64,000 nt of DNA, from positions 17,900 through 81,899 of the forward strand of contig NZ_QKNY01000012.1 in NCBI RefSeq assembly GCF_003605575.1, given 5' to 3'. The first letter of the stretch is position 1, and the number at the start of each line of letters is the position of its first letter. Shown here in pieces: positions 1 to 8,210 of this stretch. Position numbers and translations under genes: made by a program. The DNA is from Halonotius aquaticus. GTDB lineage: Archaea > Halobacteriota > Halobacteria > Halobacteriales > Haloferacaceae. The notes under the pieces are model-generated. The model saw only the letters and a program-made list of their open reading frames with translations, had not been told where the DNA came from and searched no databases.

Positions 1-1
1 T

Positions 2-310
2 CGGCAGTCGCTACGAGAGTTCCGCAAGGATGTCTCGACGGCCCTCGATTCGGAATCGCCGACCGAGCAACGAGAGGTCTTCAGTGAGACGTTACAGCGG
101 CACACCGAGGAACTCCAAGAACTCCACGAAGAGATCGAACCGAACCGGCCGTTCAAACGGGTCGATCTGCAGGGCCCAGAGACCCAACGGCACAGTCGCT
201 GGCACGTCCAGGCGATGCGCTCGCGGGGTGCTAACACGCATACAGAACTGGCTCGGGAGTTGTATCTGGAGCGGTTGGAGACCCTCGCTGACGAACGGGG
301 GTGGGAGTAA
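2..310 (+). CDS. C-terminal part of an unrecognised protein (cut by window edge)
   Basis: The reading frame is open from the left edge to a TAA at 308-310 and gives about 102 residues rich in Glu, Arg and Leu. It contains a probable helical segment (ELQELHEEIEP) and ends in ADERGWE. The next gene starts 3 bases after the stop, so the two are probably co-transcribed. The N-terminus lies outside the window and I do not recognise the family. Its place directly ahead of a ParB-like gene suggests a replicon-maintenance or helper gene, but that is inference from position only. The frame chosen continues up to the parB start, unlike the overlapping ORFs in other frames. Confidence 0.6.
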   Translation, partial: RQSLREFRKDVSTALDSESPTEQREVFSETLQRHTEELQELHEEIEPNRPFKRVDLQGPETQRHSRWHVQAMRSRGANTHTELARELYLERLETLADERGWE

Positions 311-312
311 GC

Positions 313-1275
313 ATGTCGCAGGCACCATCGAATCCAGCCACCAACCACGATCTACTGCCAGACACCTACGATGAGTTGTTGCCAGTTGGGCAACTCGTCC
401 ACGGTGAGCACAACCCTCGTCGTGTTCGGCCATCGGAGACACTGAAACAATCCATCGCCGGCTTCGGTATCAACAAGCCACTGATCGTGCGTCCAGATCC
501 GAATGAAAACGATGTGTATCACATCACCGATGGCTGGCAACGGTACCAGGCAGCCGTCTCCTGTGGCTGGGAGCAACTCCCGGTTCGGATCTATGAGGAC
601 ACATTGGATGCGCTTGAAGCGACCGAAATGGAGAGCATCGTCCGGGAGTGGTCAACCTACCAGTGGGCGCAGTACTGCCGCTCGTTGGCCGACGAAATCG
701 AAACTGACACGCAATCAAAGGCCGAGCGAGCCCGGCAGGTCGCCGCTCGAACCAGCCGTGAGGCCGACACTGTTCGTCGATATATCGATGTGTTGTCGCT
801 GCCTGACGAAGTCCACGTCCTACTGTCGGATGGCCCGGAAGGTGATGAACAGCAGTGGTCGGCATTGAAGAATTTCAACGCGGATGTTCGACAGTACGGC
901 GATCTGCAATGGCAGGTTGCCGACCGGCTCGCTCGGAATCAATCAGGGCTTTCCGAGCAACGGGTAATCGAGATCGCAGCGACAGCTGTGGAGTTCCAGA
1001 CTGCTGAACAGGGCATCGAGTTCGTCGATCTAGCGGTGACCAACCCTGAAATGAGAGTCGATGTTCTCCACCGGAAGGTGCTATTCGGGAAAGATTACGA
1101 ACAGTATCTGGTGATCCCTCGCGTGTCGGTAAAACTCTCGACGGCGGAGAAGCGAGCGATCATGGATCACTGCCATGAACACTGCAAACCGCTCAGTGAG
1201 ATTGTGTCTGAATCGGTCACATCGTTAGCAAATGAGATCACTGATGATGACACTGAATCGGATGCTAATGAGTGA
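313..1275 (+). CDS. parB: ParB/RepB/Spo0J-like DNA-binding protein
   Basis: This 320-residue protein looks like a ParB-family member. Residues about 20-105 fit the ParB N-terminal domain: an HNPRR motif, then a GFGINKPLIVRP strand, then DGWQRYQAA, which corresponds to the family's G-x-R-R-x-A-A motif but is altered. A helix-turn-helix (ARQVAARTSREADTVRRYI) follows near residues 135-160. ParB proteins bind centromere sites and, in canonical members, hydrolyse CTP, but the altered motif makes that uncertain here. ATG at 313 is preferred over GTG at 301 because GTG would overlap the previous gene. The TFB-like gene overlaps its 3' end by 8 bases. No parA lies beside it; the window's ParA is 12 kb away with its own partner, so this protein may instead regulate transcription or recombination. 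Confidence 0.75.
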   Translation: MSQAPSNPATNHDLLPDTYDELLPVGQLVHGEHNPRRVRPSETLKQSIAGFGINKPLIVRPDPNENDVYHITDGWQRYQAAVSCGWEQLPVRIYEDTLDALEATEMESIVREWSTYQWAQYCRSLADEIETDTQSKAERARQVAARTSREADTVRRYIDVLSLPDEVHVLLSDGPEGDEQQWSALKNFNADVRQYGDLQWQVADRLARNQSGLSEQRVIEIAATAVEFQTAEQGIEFVDLAVTNPEMRVDVLHRKVLFGKDYEQYLVIPRVSVKLSTAEKRAIMDHCHEHCKPLSEIVSESVTSLANEITDDDTESDANE

Positions 1276-2113
1276 TACTATGGCGAGAGAATCGCACGAC
1301 CAGCCACGATTGCCTGCCACCGTTATCGATTCGATTGTCACCAACAGGATTGGGGAAATAGATCGATGCCCCCAGTGTGAGAGTCTGCTGAAATTTTCGG
1401 CACCTGAAGTACCGAATCAGGTTTGTAGATCGTGTGGGTACGTGATCGGAACAGAGGCCCCTGTTGGTTCGATAGAAGAGATCACTGAGGAGGAAGATGT
1501 TGAAACAGACCAATCCTGGAGTGAGTTCTATGCAATAACCAACAGCACTGAAAAACAAGTCGCAGCGGCATTTGAAGAGATTGAATCCGTCGCTGAGGAT
1601 CTCTATCTTACTCCTGAGCTTCGAGAACAGGCTGCCGATGTCTACGCAGAAGCCTCACGAGTGAACCTCACAGACGGACGATTAACCACACTCGTTGTTG
1701 GTGCGGCAATCTGTATCGGAACACGAGAAGTAGAGCAACCACGGCCTACCGAACGAGTAGCTTCTGAACTGGATATTGACTCAGATCGACTCAAACAGAT
1801 GATACGACAATTCCAAGCAGAATTGACCCGAGGGTATGTTGAGCTATCACCAACGGCCTACGTTGGGTATCTCTGTCAAGAGGCAGCACTTTCGGATCAG
1901 ATCAAATCAGAGGCTAAACAACTGATAGACACTGTTGTTGAATCAGAGCTATTCAGCAATGCAGCGGTTCATCCAGTTGGCATCGCTGGCGCAGCGATAT
2001 ACATGGTGTCGTCTGGAGAGCTAACGCAACGTCGAATTGCGACCCTCACCGGTGTCTCACAAGAGACGATCCGTCAGCGGGTCAGTGATTTCCAGGAGGT
2101 GTTGGATTCATGA
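1268..2113 (+). CDS. tfb: TFB (TFIIB-like) transcription initiation factor, divergent paralogue
   Basis: A 281-residue protein with the layout of archaeal TFB. An N-terminal zinc ribbon has Cys34, Cys37, Cys53 and Cys56 (CPQC...CRSCG). It is followed by an acidic linker with the B-finger region poorly conserved, then two cyclin-like repeats at about 90-180 and 190-280. The second ends in an HTH, RRIATLTGVSQETIRQRVSDF. TFB recruits RNA polymerase to TBP-bound promoters; haloarchaea carry several, often plasmid-borne, alternative TFBs. ATG at 1268 overlaps the ParB-like stop, and the stop overlaps the next ATG by four bases, so parB, tfb and the recombinase form one operon. The sequence is clearly diverged from housekeeping TFBs, which suggests a replicon-specific factor. 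Confidence 0.85.
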   Translation: MSDTMARESHDQPRLPATVIDSIVTNRIGEIDRCPQCESLLKFSAPEVPNQVCRSCGYVIGTEAPVGSIEEITEEEDVETDQSWSEFYAITNSTEKQVAAAFEEIESVAEDLYLTPELREQAADVYAEASRVNLTDGRLTTLVVGAAICIGTREVEQPRPTERVASELDIDSDRLKQMIRQFQAELTRGYVELSPTAYVGYLCQEAALSDQIKSEAKQLIDTVVESELFSNAAVHPVGIAGAAIYMVSSGELTQRRIATLTGVSQETIRQRVSDFQEVLDS

Positions 2114-3063
2114 CTCGGCTTCCGAATAATGACCCTTCCAATCAAATCGCCACAACCGGTGTTCCAATTCAAGCTGCCGACGATCTCACTGCGGTGATCT
2201 ACGCTCGAACGTCATCACCGGGTCAACAGGAAGGGTACTCCATAGATGAGCAAGTGCGACAATGTTGGCAGAGATGTTCGTCGTTAGGCTGGACGGTATC
2301 ACACATCTTTCGTGACGAAGCAGTCAGCGGAAGCGATACTGACCGAGAGATGTTCCAGAAGATGCTTTCCCGAGCTGAGGCTGGTTGGTTCGACGTGATA
2401 GTTGTCTGGAAGTTGGATCGATTCTCCCGAAGCCTCATGCACGCGGTGCAGTTGGAACAGGAGTTGAGAAGTTGGGATGTCGGGCTGCATAGTGTCACCG
2501 AACATATCGACACGACTACTCCCACTGGGCGGTTCAACTTCCGGAACATCTCTTCAGCCTCAGAACTTGAACGTGATCTCATCAAACAGCGCACACAGAT
2601 GGGAATGATTGGGTTAGCTGCCAACCACCAGTGGCCCAATGATAATCCCCCTCTGGGATACAGGAAGTGTGAGGATGCAACGCTGGAAATCATCCCTGCA
2701 GAGGCCGATCTCGTACGGATCATCTTTGATCGGTATCTCCGTCTTCGATCAATGCCAGATGTCGCCACAGAATTAGAAGCAGAGTCTCATCCAGAATGTC
2801 GGCAATTGGAATGGACGCCCCACCGAGTAGGTAAGATACTGAAAAATGAGATCTACATAGGCGAATACACAGTGGCAGACGTGGATGAGTACGTTGAAGA
2901 GTATCAGATAGTGGAGAAGCGTCGGTTTGAAACGGTTACTCAAGTCAGAAATCGATTCCAACGTGCAAGAAAATCAGTGCGTTCAGAGATGCCACGTAAT
3001 CGGAAGGAGAGACGAATACAGAACGTCACTAATCAGTACTCAGAGTTTCTGGAAACGCAATAA
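2110..3063 (+). CDS. Serine recombinase (resolvase/invertase family)
   Basis: A 317-residue protein with a resolvase catalytic domain at about residues 27-170. It shows the YARTSS nucleophile motif (Ser35 likely), an FRDEAVSGSDTDREMFQKM segment, WKLDRFSRS with the catalytic arginines, and the ELERDLIKQR helix. A recombinase (DNA-binding) domain follows from about 185, including PLGYRK and the segment around GKILKNEIYIGEY. Such enzymes cut and rejoin DNA through a 5' phosphoserine link. The C-terminus is short and lacks the zinc ribbon and long coiled coil of large phage integrases. The ATGA overlap with tfb suggests translational coupling. It could be a resolvase for replicon dimers or an integrase; the target site is not visible. 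Confidence 0.88.
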   Translation: MTRLPNNDPSNQIATTGVPIQAADDLTAVIYARTSSPGQQEGYSIDEQVRQCWQRCSSLGWTVSHIFRDEAVSGSDTDREMFQKMLSRAEAGWFDVIVVWKLDRFSRSLMHAVQLEQELRSWDVGLHSVTEHIDTTTPTGRFNFRNISSASELERDLIKQRTQMGMIGLAANHQWPNDNPPLGYRKCEDATLEIIPAEADLVRIIFDRYLRLRSMPDVATELEAESHPECRQLEWTPHRVGKILKNEIYIGEYTVADVDEYVEEYQIVEKRRFETVTQVRNRFQRARKSVRSEMPRNRKERRIQNVTNQYSEFLETQ

Positions 3064-3173
3064 TTGAAAACTCTACGTTGTTTGTGTCTTCCCTCACTAT
3101 AAGTGGGTATTTATATGAAATCATCAATAGGGATTGCTCAGTCGGCTTTTAATCGAGAATGTAAATTCAAATA

Positions 3174-4529
3174 TTATTGATTGAATGGTTTTATTCTTAA
3201 TATAACTACATCAGAATTCTCATTTTCTGCGTGGTTTTTCAGCATTTCCCACTCTTTCTCATGCGGGAATTTCATTTGATCGTGTTCCTTCTCACCTCCA
3301 TCAGTATCGTATTCTGGACAAATCCAGTAGTGACACTTCGAGCCGTCCTTCAAAGTTTCAGAACCATTCTTTTCCATACCTCGACCACAATGATCACAGA
3401 TGGGTTTGATTCTATCAATATCCTCTAGAACTTTCATAATCAATCCCATATCTGCTAACTTTTCAATATCAACACTGTCGGTCGTGGTAGAGTGCTTTTT
3501 TGCGATATCATCAACAGTTTCGTTGACTTCTTCAAAGAGATCTTCAGAGATCAACTGTAACTCAGAGTCTTCTTTTACAGCTTGCTCAGATTCATCTGCA
3601 CTACGTGGATATACTACTCTTCCAACGTAAATTGGGTCTTCGACGATGCGCTTGATTATCGCCCCATCTGTATCGTCAATGTCGATATCTGAATAGTCGA
3701 ACACTGAGACGACATCCTCAACTGGTAACTTAAGAACAGAGTACTTCTGTTCATAACCCTGATCAAGTCCCTCATTATTCACGTGAGATTTGATAAGTTT
3801 AGCAACCTGAGAGTAGTTTTCTGTTTCTATCACATCTTCCATAATCGCAGATACTACTTTTTCGCCACCCGTAACTGGTTCTGGCCAATCTTTGTCATCT
3901 GGTAGTCGATATCCAAGACGTACATTGTCAAACCATGTACTCCAGACCTTTTCTTTCTCAAATTTTCGTTTTATCGTGTCCCATGCCGCTCGGATACGAT
4001 CCTCAACTGATTTGCCGGCGGTGATGGCTTCGACTACGAGAGTAATTTGATCAGAGGTAGAATCTAGATTATACAATCCATTCCGGTAGGTAATTATCTC
4101 TACCTCGTGCTCATAATGAATTACAGCTGCCACGTAGATCGTCTCAAGTGTATTTCGACCGAGACGATTTATCCGATCAAGTACAACGGGACGAGGATCC
4201 TGTTCTAAATGCTCGTCAAGCTTTTTGAAACCTTCTCGGTCGAATGTATACCCACTTTCATCCATATCCACAAATATATTTGCTATTTCATACCCAAGCT
4301 CATCTGCTATTTCGTGTATATGTTGTTTTTGAACCTCAATACTCATAGTTTCAGAACTACTATCATCAGGAGAACTTTGACTTTGTCTTGTGTATCCGTA
4401 TGCTGCTTTAGCCAGATCATCTATTAATTCAAAAGTATTTGTTGATTTATTATTTGAGTTTGACTGTTCATCAGATGAATCGGCAAACTCCGACAAAGAA
4501 GCGTTTGAATCACTTGATGTTGCAAGCAT
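3174..4529 (-). CDS. Large serine recombinase with C-terminal zinc ribbon
   Basis: From ATG 4529 this is a 451-residue serine recombinase. The catalytic domain begins with GYTRQSQ (R-x-S nucleophile motif) and continues through DESGYTFDREGFKKL and VVLDRINRLGRN. A recombinase domain follows, with DPIYVGRVVYP. A four-cysteine ribbon near the C-terminus (CDHCGRGM ... CHYWICPEY) is typical of large serine integrases. The frame stays open upstream to 5003. Another possible start at 4901 would add a region containing an 8-residue repeat and a hydrophobic stretch, but these do not fit the family, so the start is uncertain. The gene is much more AT-rich than its neighbours, which points to recent acquisition. 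Confidence 0.8.
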   Translation of the reverse strand: MLATSSDSNASLSEFADSSDEQSNSNNKSTNTFELIDDLAKAAYGYTRQSQSSPDDSSSETMSIEVQKQHIHEIADELGYEIANIFVDMDESGYTFDREGFKKLDEHLEQDPRPVVLDRINRLGRNTLETIYVAAVIHYEHEVEIITYRNGLYNLDSTSDQITLVVEAITAGKSVEDRIRAAWDTIKRKFEKEKVWSTWFDNVRLGYRLPDDKDWPEPVTGGEKVVSAIMEDVIETENYSQVAKLIKSHVNNEGLDQGYEQKYSVLKLPVEDVVSVFDYSDIDIDDTDGAIIKRIVEDPIYVGRVVYPRSADESEQAVKEDSELQLISEDLFEEVNETVDDIAKKHSTTTDSVDIEKLADMGLIMKVLEDIDRIKPICDHCGRGMEKNGSETLKDGSKCHYWICPEYDTDGGEKEHDQMKFPHEKEWEMLKNHAENENSDVVILRIKPFNQ

Positions 4530-4593
4530 AATTAGTGGCAGCAGCAGAACCACGCTGAATCGATTGGTGAGGAAATTTGATACCCACTTTGTG

Positions 4594-4665
4594 AGGTATG
4601 ATTTAGGAGCCGTCGATAGGTATGATTTGAGAGCCGTCGGCAGGTATGATTTAGGAGCTGTTGGC
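4594..4665. repeat. Three tandem 24-bp direct repeats
   Basis: Three units lie end to end at 4594-4617, 4618-4641 and 4642-4665. Each begins AGGTATGATTT and continues as (A/G)(G/A)GAGC(C/T)GT(C/T)G(A/G)(T/C), with only a few substitutions between units. They lie just upstream of the serine recombinase start at 4529. If translation began farther upstream at 4901, they would encode a repeated peptide, TAPKSYL or TALKSYL. The unit length is a multiple of three, so it would keep frame. They may be recombinase or regulator binding sites, an attachment-site component, or a coding repeat. No fourth clear copy is visible. Confidence 0.8.
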
Positions 4666-5137
4666 TGACTCAGGTATACTCCCAGATCTACTACGTATAT
4701 CGCGTGTGCGAGAGATTTAGAGGTTATATATAAATGCTGTACAGCATTTATGTGGTTAGCTATGATTTTTTGACGGTACCGTTGCAATATCATAGGTCTA
4801 TGATAAAGATTGGCCAGACTACCTGCGATGGCCAATCCAATACTTACATGGATGTGCGCAAGCACCAGGATCTGTTCTTTTGTTGGCTTGTTTTTAGCCA
4901 TGAGAGTGATGTGTTTGAGTGGCCGAATAATATCATCATAAATAATATATATGAAATTGAATACTTTAATGAACCCATTTGCAAAAATGCAAACGGGGCA
5001 CATGAGGCCTATTAAATATAATTAACAGATATATTAATACTAAGATTGTTGAGACTAAAGTATTGAATTGAATTGGCCCTAATTTCCAAAGCCTAATTTT
5101 TATATTGAATTTACATCAAATGTGCGAGTGAGAATAC
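4666..5137. other. AT-rich stretch without a convincing gene
   Basis: This interval is strongly AT-rich compared with the rest of the window. The minus-strand frame of the recombinase stays open to 5003 and has a possible ATG at 4901 (MAKNKPTKEQ). A plus-strand ORF at 4734-5015 also exists, but both have unconvincing composition. The last 100 bases contain TATA-like runs that may be the promoter of the gene starting at 5138. No attachment site or structured RNA could be recognised. Confidence 0.5.
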
Positions 5138-5653
5138 ATGGGCTCTGAGAATCCCTCTACACAACATATCGAATCAGCCGAGGTAACCTCACAAAATCTA
5201 TTAACTATTCCAACTGAGGTTCAGAATTTGATTTTCGCTGATGATATAAGTGATGAAGATAAAGTTTATTACTGGTACATTCATGAAACTGAAAGTGATG
5301 AATATATTTACATAGCTAGTCATACTCCTCGTGAAGAAAACTCTAAAACCATAGATAATACCGAAGCTCATTCAGGATCGTCCAATAGAACTTCTATACC
5401 TGATAAAGTTAGAAATATAAAGGACATTAGTGAAGGAGATCTGCTCTATTTTTTTGCGCATGATGGAACAAAAGAATCTAAGAATCCGTCCGTCGGCATC
5501 TTCACTGAAGACCAGATGACGAGTAAAATAGACTCAGGAATCGAAAATGACTCGGATGATGGTGCACTTTTTCGTCCGTATACTTTCACAACACCTGGTA
5601 TGGACGAACAAGATCAACCTGATTTAGCAGATCTTTTAGATAACATAGAATAA
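5138..5653 (+). CDS. Acidic hypothetical protein
   Basis: A 171-residue acidic protein with no family I recognise. Visible features are a folded-looking middle part (DKVYYWYIHETESDEYIYIASH), a second block (ISEGDLLYFFAHDGTK) and an Asp/Glu-rich C-terminus ending in DLADLLDNIE. The ISEGDLLYFF element resembles strands in EVE- or PUA-like small domains that state an object enters or exits, but this is only an impression. The gene stands alone between the serine recombinase (divergent) and the tyrosine recombinase (convergent, 11 bases from stop to stop). Low GC groups it with the foreign recombinase segment. Acidity is what real haloarchaeal proteins show, which supports coding. Confidence 0.55.
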   Translation: MGSENPSTQHIESAEVTSQNLLTIPTEVQNLIFADDISDEDKVYYWYIHETESDEYIYIASHTPREENSKTIDNTEAHSGSSNRTSIPDKVRNIKDISEGDLLYFFAHDGTKESKNPSVGIFTEDQMTSKIDSGIENDSDDGALFRPYTFTTPGMDEQDQPDLADLLDNIE

Positions 5654-5664
5654 TTAGGAGGGGA

Positions 5665-6921
5665 TCAGTTCCTACTGGATGGGTCTCCGAACACCTCACT
5701 CAGTTCGTCACGCATCGACTCGTGACGGTATCGCCGTTTCTCAGCCTCCGAAAGATAGTTCTGAGAAACGATTTCAGTACTTGATGAGCCTTGATCAGCG
5801 GCGATTCCCTCTAGTCCTTCCATCATCTGCTTGACGGCCTCGTTGTAGGTCGTATACCAGAACCGCCTCCCCATCTTGGCAGTTGGCGTCTCACCCTCAA
5901 CAGTGACACCGGCGAGCTCAGCGAGCTGTTTGAATCGGTTCGTGACCGTCTGCGGCGTGATGTGGCCCGTGGATGACCGATCAGATGGGAAGAGATAGCC
6001 CTCCCAGCCTGGCCCATCCAGATCAACGATTCGTTGTTTGAGTACGTCGATACCGAACAGTACTGTGACCTCGCCAGGGCCGTTCTTCCGATGCTCAAAG
6101 ACGATTCGGTTAGCCTCGCCATCATCAAGGACGAACTGATCCATCGTGAGCGAGGCAACCTCATTCGGCCGCAGTCCCCATGCTCCAAGAGCCAACACTA
6201 ACAGTCGTTCCTCGATGCTTTCGGCAGCCTCGTAGATCGCCCGCATACCGTCGGCGTCAACGGTTTTGTTGTCGGGGTTGTCAATCTCCCAGCGGAACTG
6301 ATCGTTGGCTCCATCGAGCGGATTGTACTTCGCGCCCTGAAACCTGACCTGATAGTCGTAGAACTGCTGTACGTCGCCGAGGTACTTGAGACGCGATTGA
6401 TCGGTCGAGAGCTGGCCTTTGAGTACGTCGAAGACAGCCATACAGCGGTCGTTTTCGGCCGGCCGTTCCTCAATATCATCGAGGTTCCGAGTGAGGCTGA
6501 CCGGCCCATGCAGCTGCTCGTAGATCCGTGTGTACTCCGCGAGCCGGGAGCGACGACTCGTGACAGTGGATTCAGCGAGTTGTCCACGATCTCGCTGCGT
6601 CGAGAGGTACCGCTTGATCGCTTCGAGTGTCTCGTCGTTCCGAATGCCCCAGTCGTACCCAGCATCGGTGTCGTAATCCCTCGAAGTATCGTCGCCGAGA
6701 CCGACTTCCTCCACGAAGAATTCCTTGGCAGTCAAGTCATGATGCTCCTGAAGGGCGTAGGACAACCCCGAGAAGCCGTGGTCGGCCAGCCACTCGTAGC
6801 TTGGCCGCCCGTGATCTGGGTCGTAATTGGCCTCTCGCATCGCCGGTCGAATCTCGCTGTAGTAGAAATCGACCAACTCGTCGAGTGACTTCCGCGACCA
6901 CTGGTACTGCGAATCGCTCAC
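5665..6921 (-). CDS. Tyrosine recombinase / integrase (XerC/D-like)
   Basis: A 418-residue phage-integrase family protein. A SAM-like N-terminal core-binding domain lies at about residues 95-205 and the catalytic domain at about 220-400. Visible catalytic positions are Arg251 in GLRPNE, Lys279 in FEHRKNGPG, the GRRFWYTTY box (Arg352 or Arg353), and Tyr389 in SQNYLS. The H/K of the usual box II HxLR motif is replaced, as in many haloarchaeal integrases. The N-terminal 90 residues are an extension often seen in haloarchaea. The enzyme would join DNA through a 3' phosphotyrosine. GC content matches the main replicon rather than the AT-rich neighbours to the left. No att site was identified. Confidence 0.87.
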   Translation of the reverse strand: MSDSQYQWSRKSLDELVDFYYSEIRPAMREANYDPDHGRPSYEWLADHGFSGLSYALQEHHDLTAKEFFVEEVGLGDDTSRDYDTDAGYDWGIRNDETLEAIKRYLSTQRDRGQLAESTVTSRRSRLAEYTRIYEQLHGPVSLTRNLDDIEERPAENDRCMAVFDVLKGQLSTDQSRLKYLGDVQQFYDYQVRFQGAKYNPLDGANDQFRWEIDNPDNKTVDADGMRAIYEAAESIEERLLVLALGAWGLRPNEVASLTMDQFVLDDGEANRIVFEHRKNGPGEVTVLFGIDVLKQRIVDLDGPGWEGYLFPSDRSSTGHITPQTVTNRFKQLAELAGVTVEGETPTAKMGRRFWYTTYNEAVKQMMEGLEGIAADQGSSSTEIVSQNYLSEAEKRRYRHESMRDELSEVFGDPSSRN

Positions 6922-7497
6922 GGGAACCGCCTCGCCGTGGTTTGGGGTGATTTGATATCGGCCATTCTCTGGGAGTAGCGTTTATCTCACAGCTATCTAA
7001 TACTTTTGGTAAGTCAGGTGTCCCACGTAGACAACATACTAAGTAATGTATATCCTGTGAACTTGCCCAAGCGCGAATAAATCATATGACGCTACATAAA
7101 ATCAATTAAAATTTGACCTTTAGCAAGCCACAGATTGCGATTCACCACGCGAATTCTCGGAGTATTGTTCGTGAGATCGAGTGTTCGATAGCGTTCAAAG
7201 ATTTTGCCCGCGAGCGCGAAGTCGTCAATAAGTCCCGCAGGTAAGAGAGAAGTCAATCGGCGACGTATCTCAGTGTTGGGGTAATTCTGTTTTCACACTT
7301 TTCTCTACACGTTTACAACGACAAACTGACCAAGGTGCATTCACTCGACTTTCGGCTGTTATCCGAATACGGATGCACAGAGAACACAAGGCAATGGTTC
7401 TGAACACATATTCGACCAGACTGTATGTAGAATATATTAACATTCAACATCCGTCCCCGAGGATTAATTGTCACTACACAATATCTATCGAATAACC
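6922..7497. other. Gene-free stretch, possible decayed gene end
   Basis: No convincing gene is present in these 576 bases. A plus-strand open stretch ending at a TAA (7242-7244) encodes about 40 residues (...AFKDFAREREVVNKSRR) without a start and looks like a C-terminal remnant that I cannot assign. The final 100 bases, with an AT-rich ATATATT-type element near 7433-7440, probably hold the promoter of the HNH gene. Confidence 0.4.
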
Positions 7498-8043
7498 ATG
7501 CCCCCCGATTATCCAAGCAACTGGGACTCAATCCGAAAGGACGTGTATAGTCGAGATGATTACCGATGTCAAGAATGTGGAGATCGTGGTGGCCCGTACG
7601 GTTCTACAGAATTACACGCTCATCATATTGTCCCGTTAGGTTCCGGGGGAACCAATGATATGGATAATCTCATAACTCTCTGTGATTCCTGTCATATGAG
7701 TATCCATGGTAAAAATACATCTCCGACTGCGGTAAGTAGAAATAAGAAAGGTCGTCTTCACAGAGATGCTGAGCAGGGGATCAATGAGGAAGTCAACGGA
7801 TGCCCCAACTGTGGAGAATGGGCTTTGTCTGTTCAATGGTACCGTCACGATTTCCTGAGCAAAGCCAAGCTGATTACATGTGAAAACTGTCGAACACTAT
7901 TCAAAGAAACCGTACTGGGAAAAAATGGATCAGCAACATACAAACTCAGAGAAGTAGATGATGTGAATGATGTTCCCACGGTTTCTTCAGCTGTGTTTTA
8001 CGAGATAAGGAAACATAAAAAATTAGGAACTTTCTTCGGGTAA
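7498..8043 (+). CDS. HNH endonuclease
   Basis: A 181-residue protein with a complete HNH motif near its N-terminus. A CxxC pair (CQECGDRGG) is followed by AHHIVPLGSGG, then DNLITLCDSCHMSIHG, giving His-His, Asn and His plus a zinc-binding CxxC. A second zinc ribbon (CPNCGEWAL ... CENCRTLF) lies at about residues 103-143. HNH enzymes nick or cut DNA using a single metal ion. ATG at 7498 is preferred over TTG at 7468 because it gives a standard N-terminus and matches the family. The gene ends 167 bases before the SNF2 helicase and in the same direction, so it may belong to the same accessory module. An McrA-like restriction role is possible but not shown. Confidence 0.82.
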   Translation: MPPDYPSNWDSIRKDVYSRDDYRCQECGDRGGPYGSTELHAHHIVPLGSGGTNDMDNLITLCDSCHMSIHGKNTSPTAVSRNKKGRLHRDAEQGINEEVNGCPNCGEWALSVQWYRHDFLSKAKLITCENCRTLFKETVLGKNGSATYKLREVDDVNDVPTVSSAVFYEIRKHKKLGTFFG

Positions 8044-8210
8044 ATAGTTATAGGGAGTAATATAAACTCAAATACTCAACTATTCTCACAGAATAATATA
8101 GATACTAACGGGTGGCACATGTAGCCGAAAGAATATAATATTCTTTTTTGGTGTTGCAAGGTACTAAATCCCCACACTCCCACAGAAATCTCACGAAACA
8201 TAAACGTAGT

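Noticed and set aside
4734..5015. 93-codon plus-strand ORF in the AT-rich segment
   Set aside because: Composition is rich in Tyr, Ile and Asn and not acidic, and it overlaps the open extension of the recombinase frame. There is no support for either as a separate gene.
7122..7244. Open stretch ending ...AFKDFAREREVVNKSRR
   Set aside because: It may be the decayed C-terminus of a transposase or similar, but there is no start and I cannot assign a family. It is mentioned only under the gene-free stretch.
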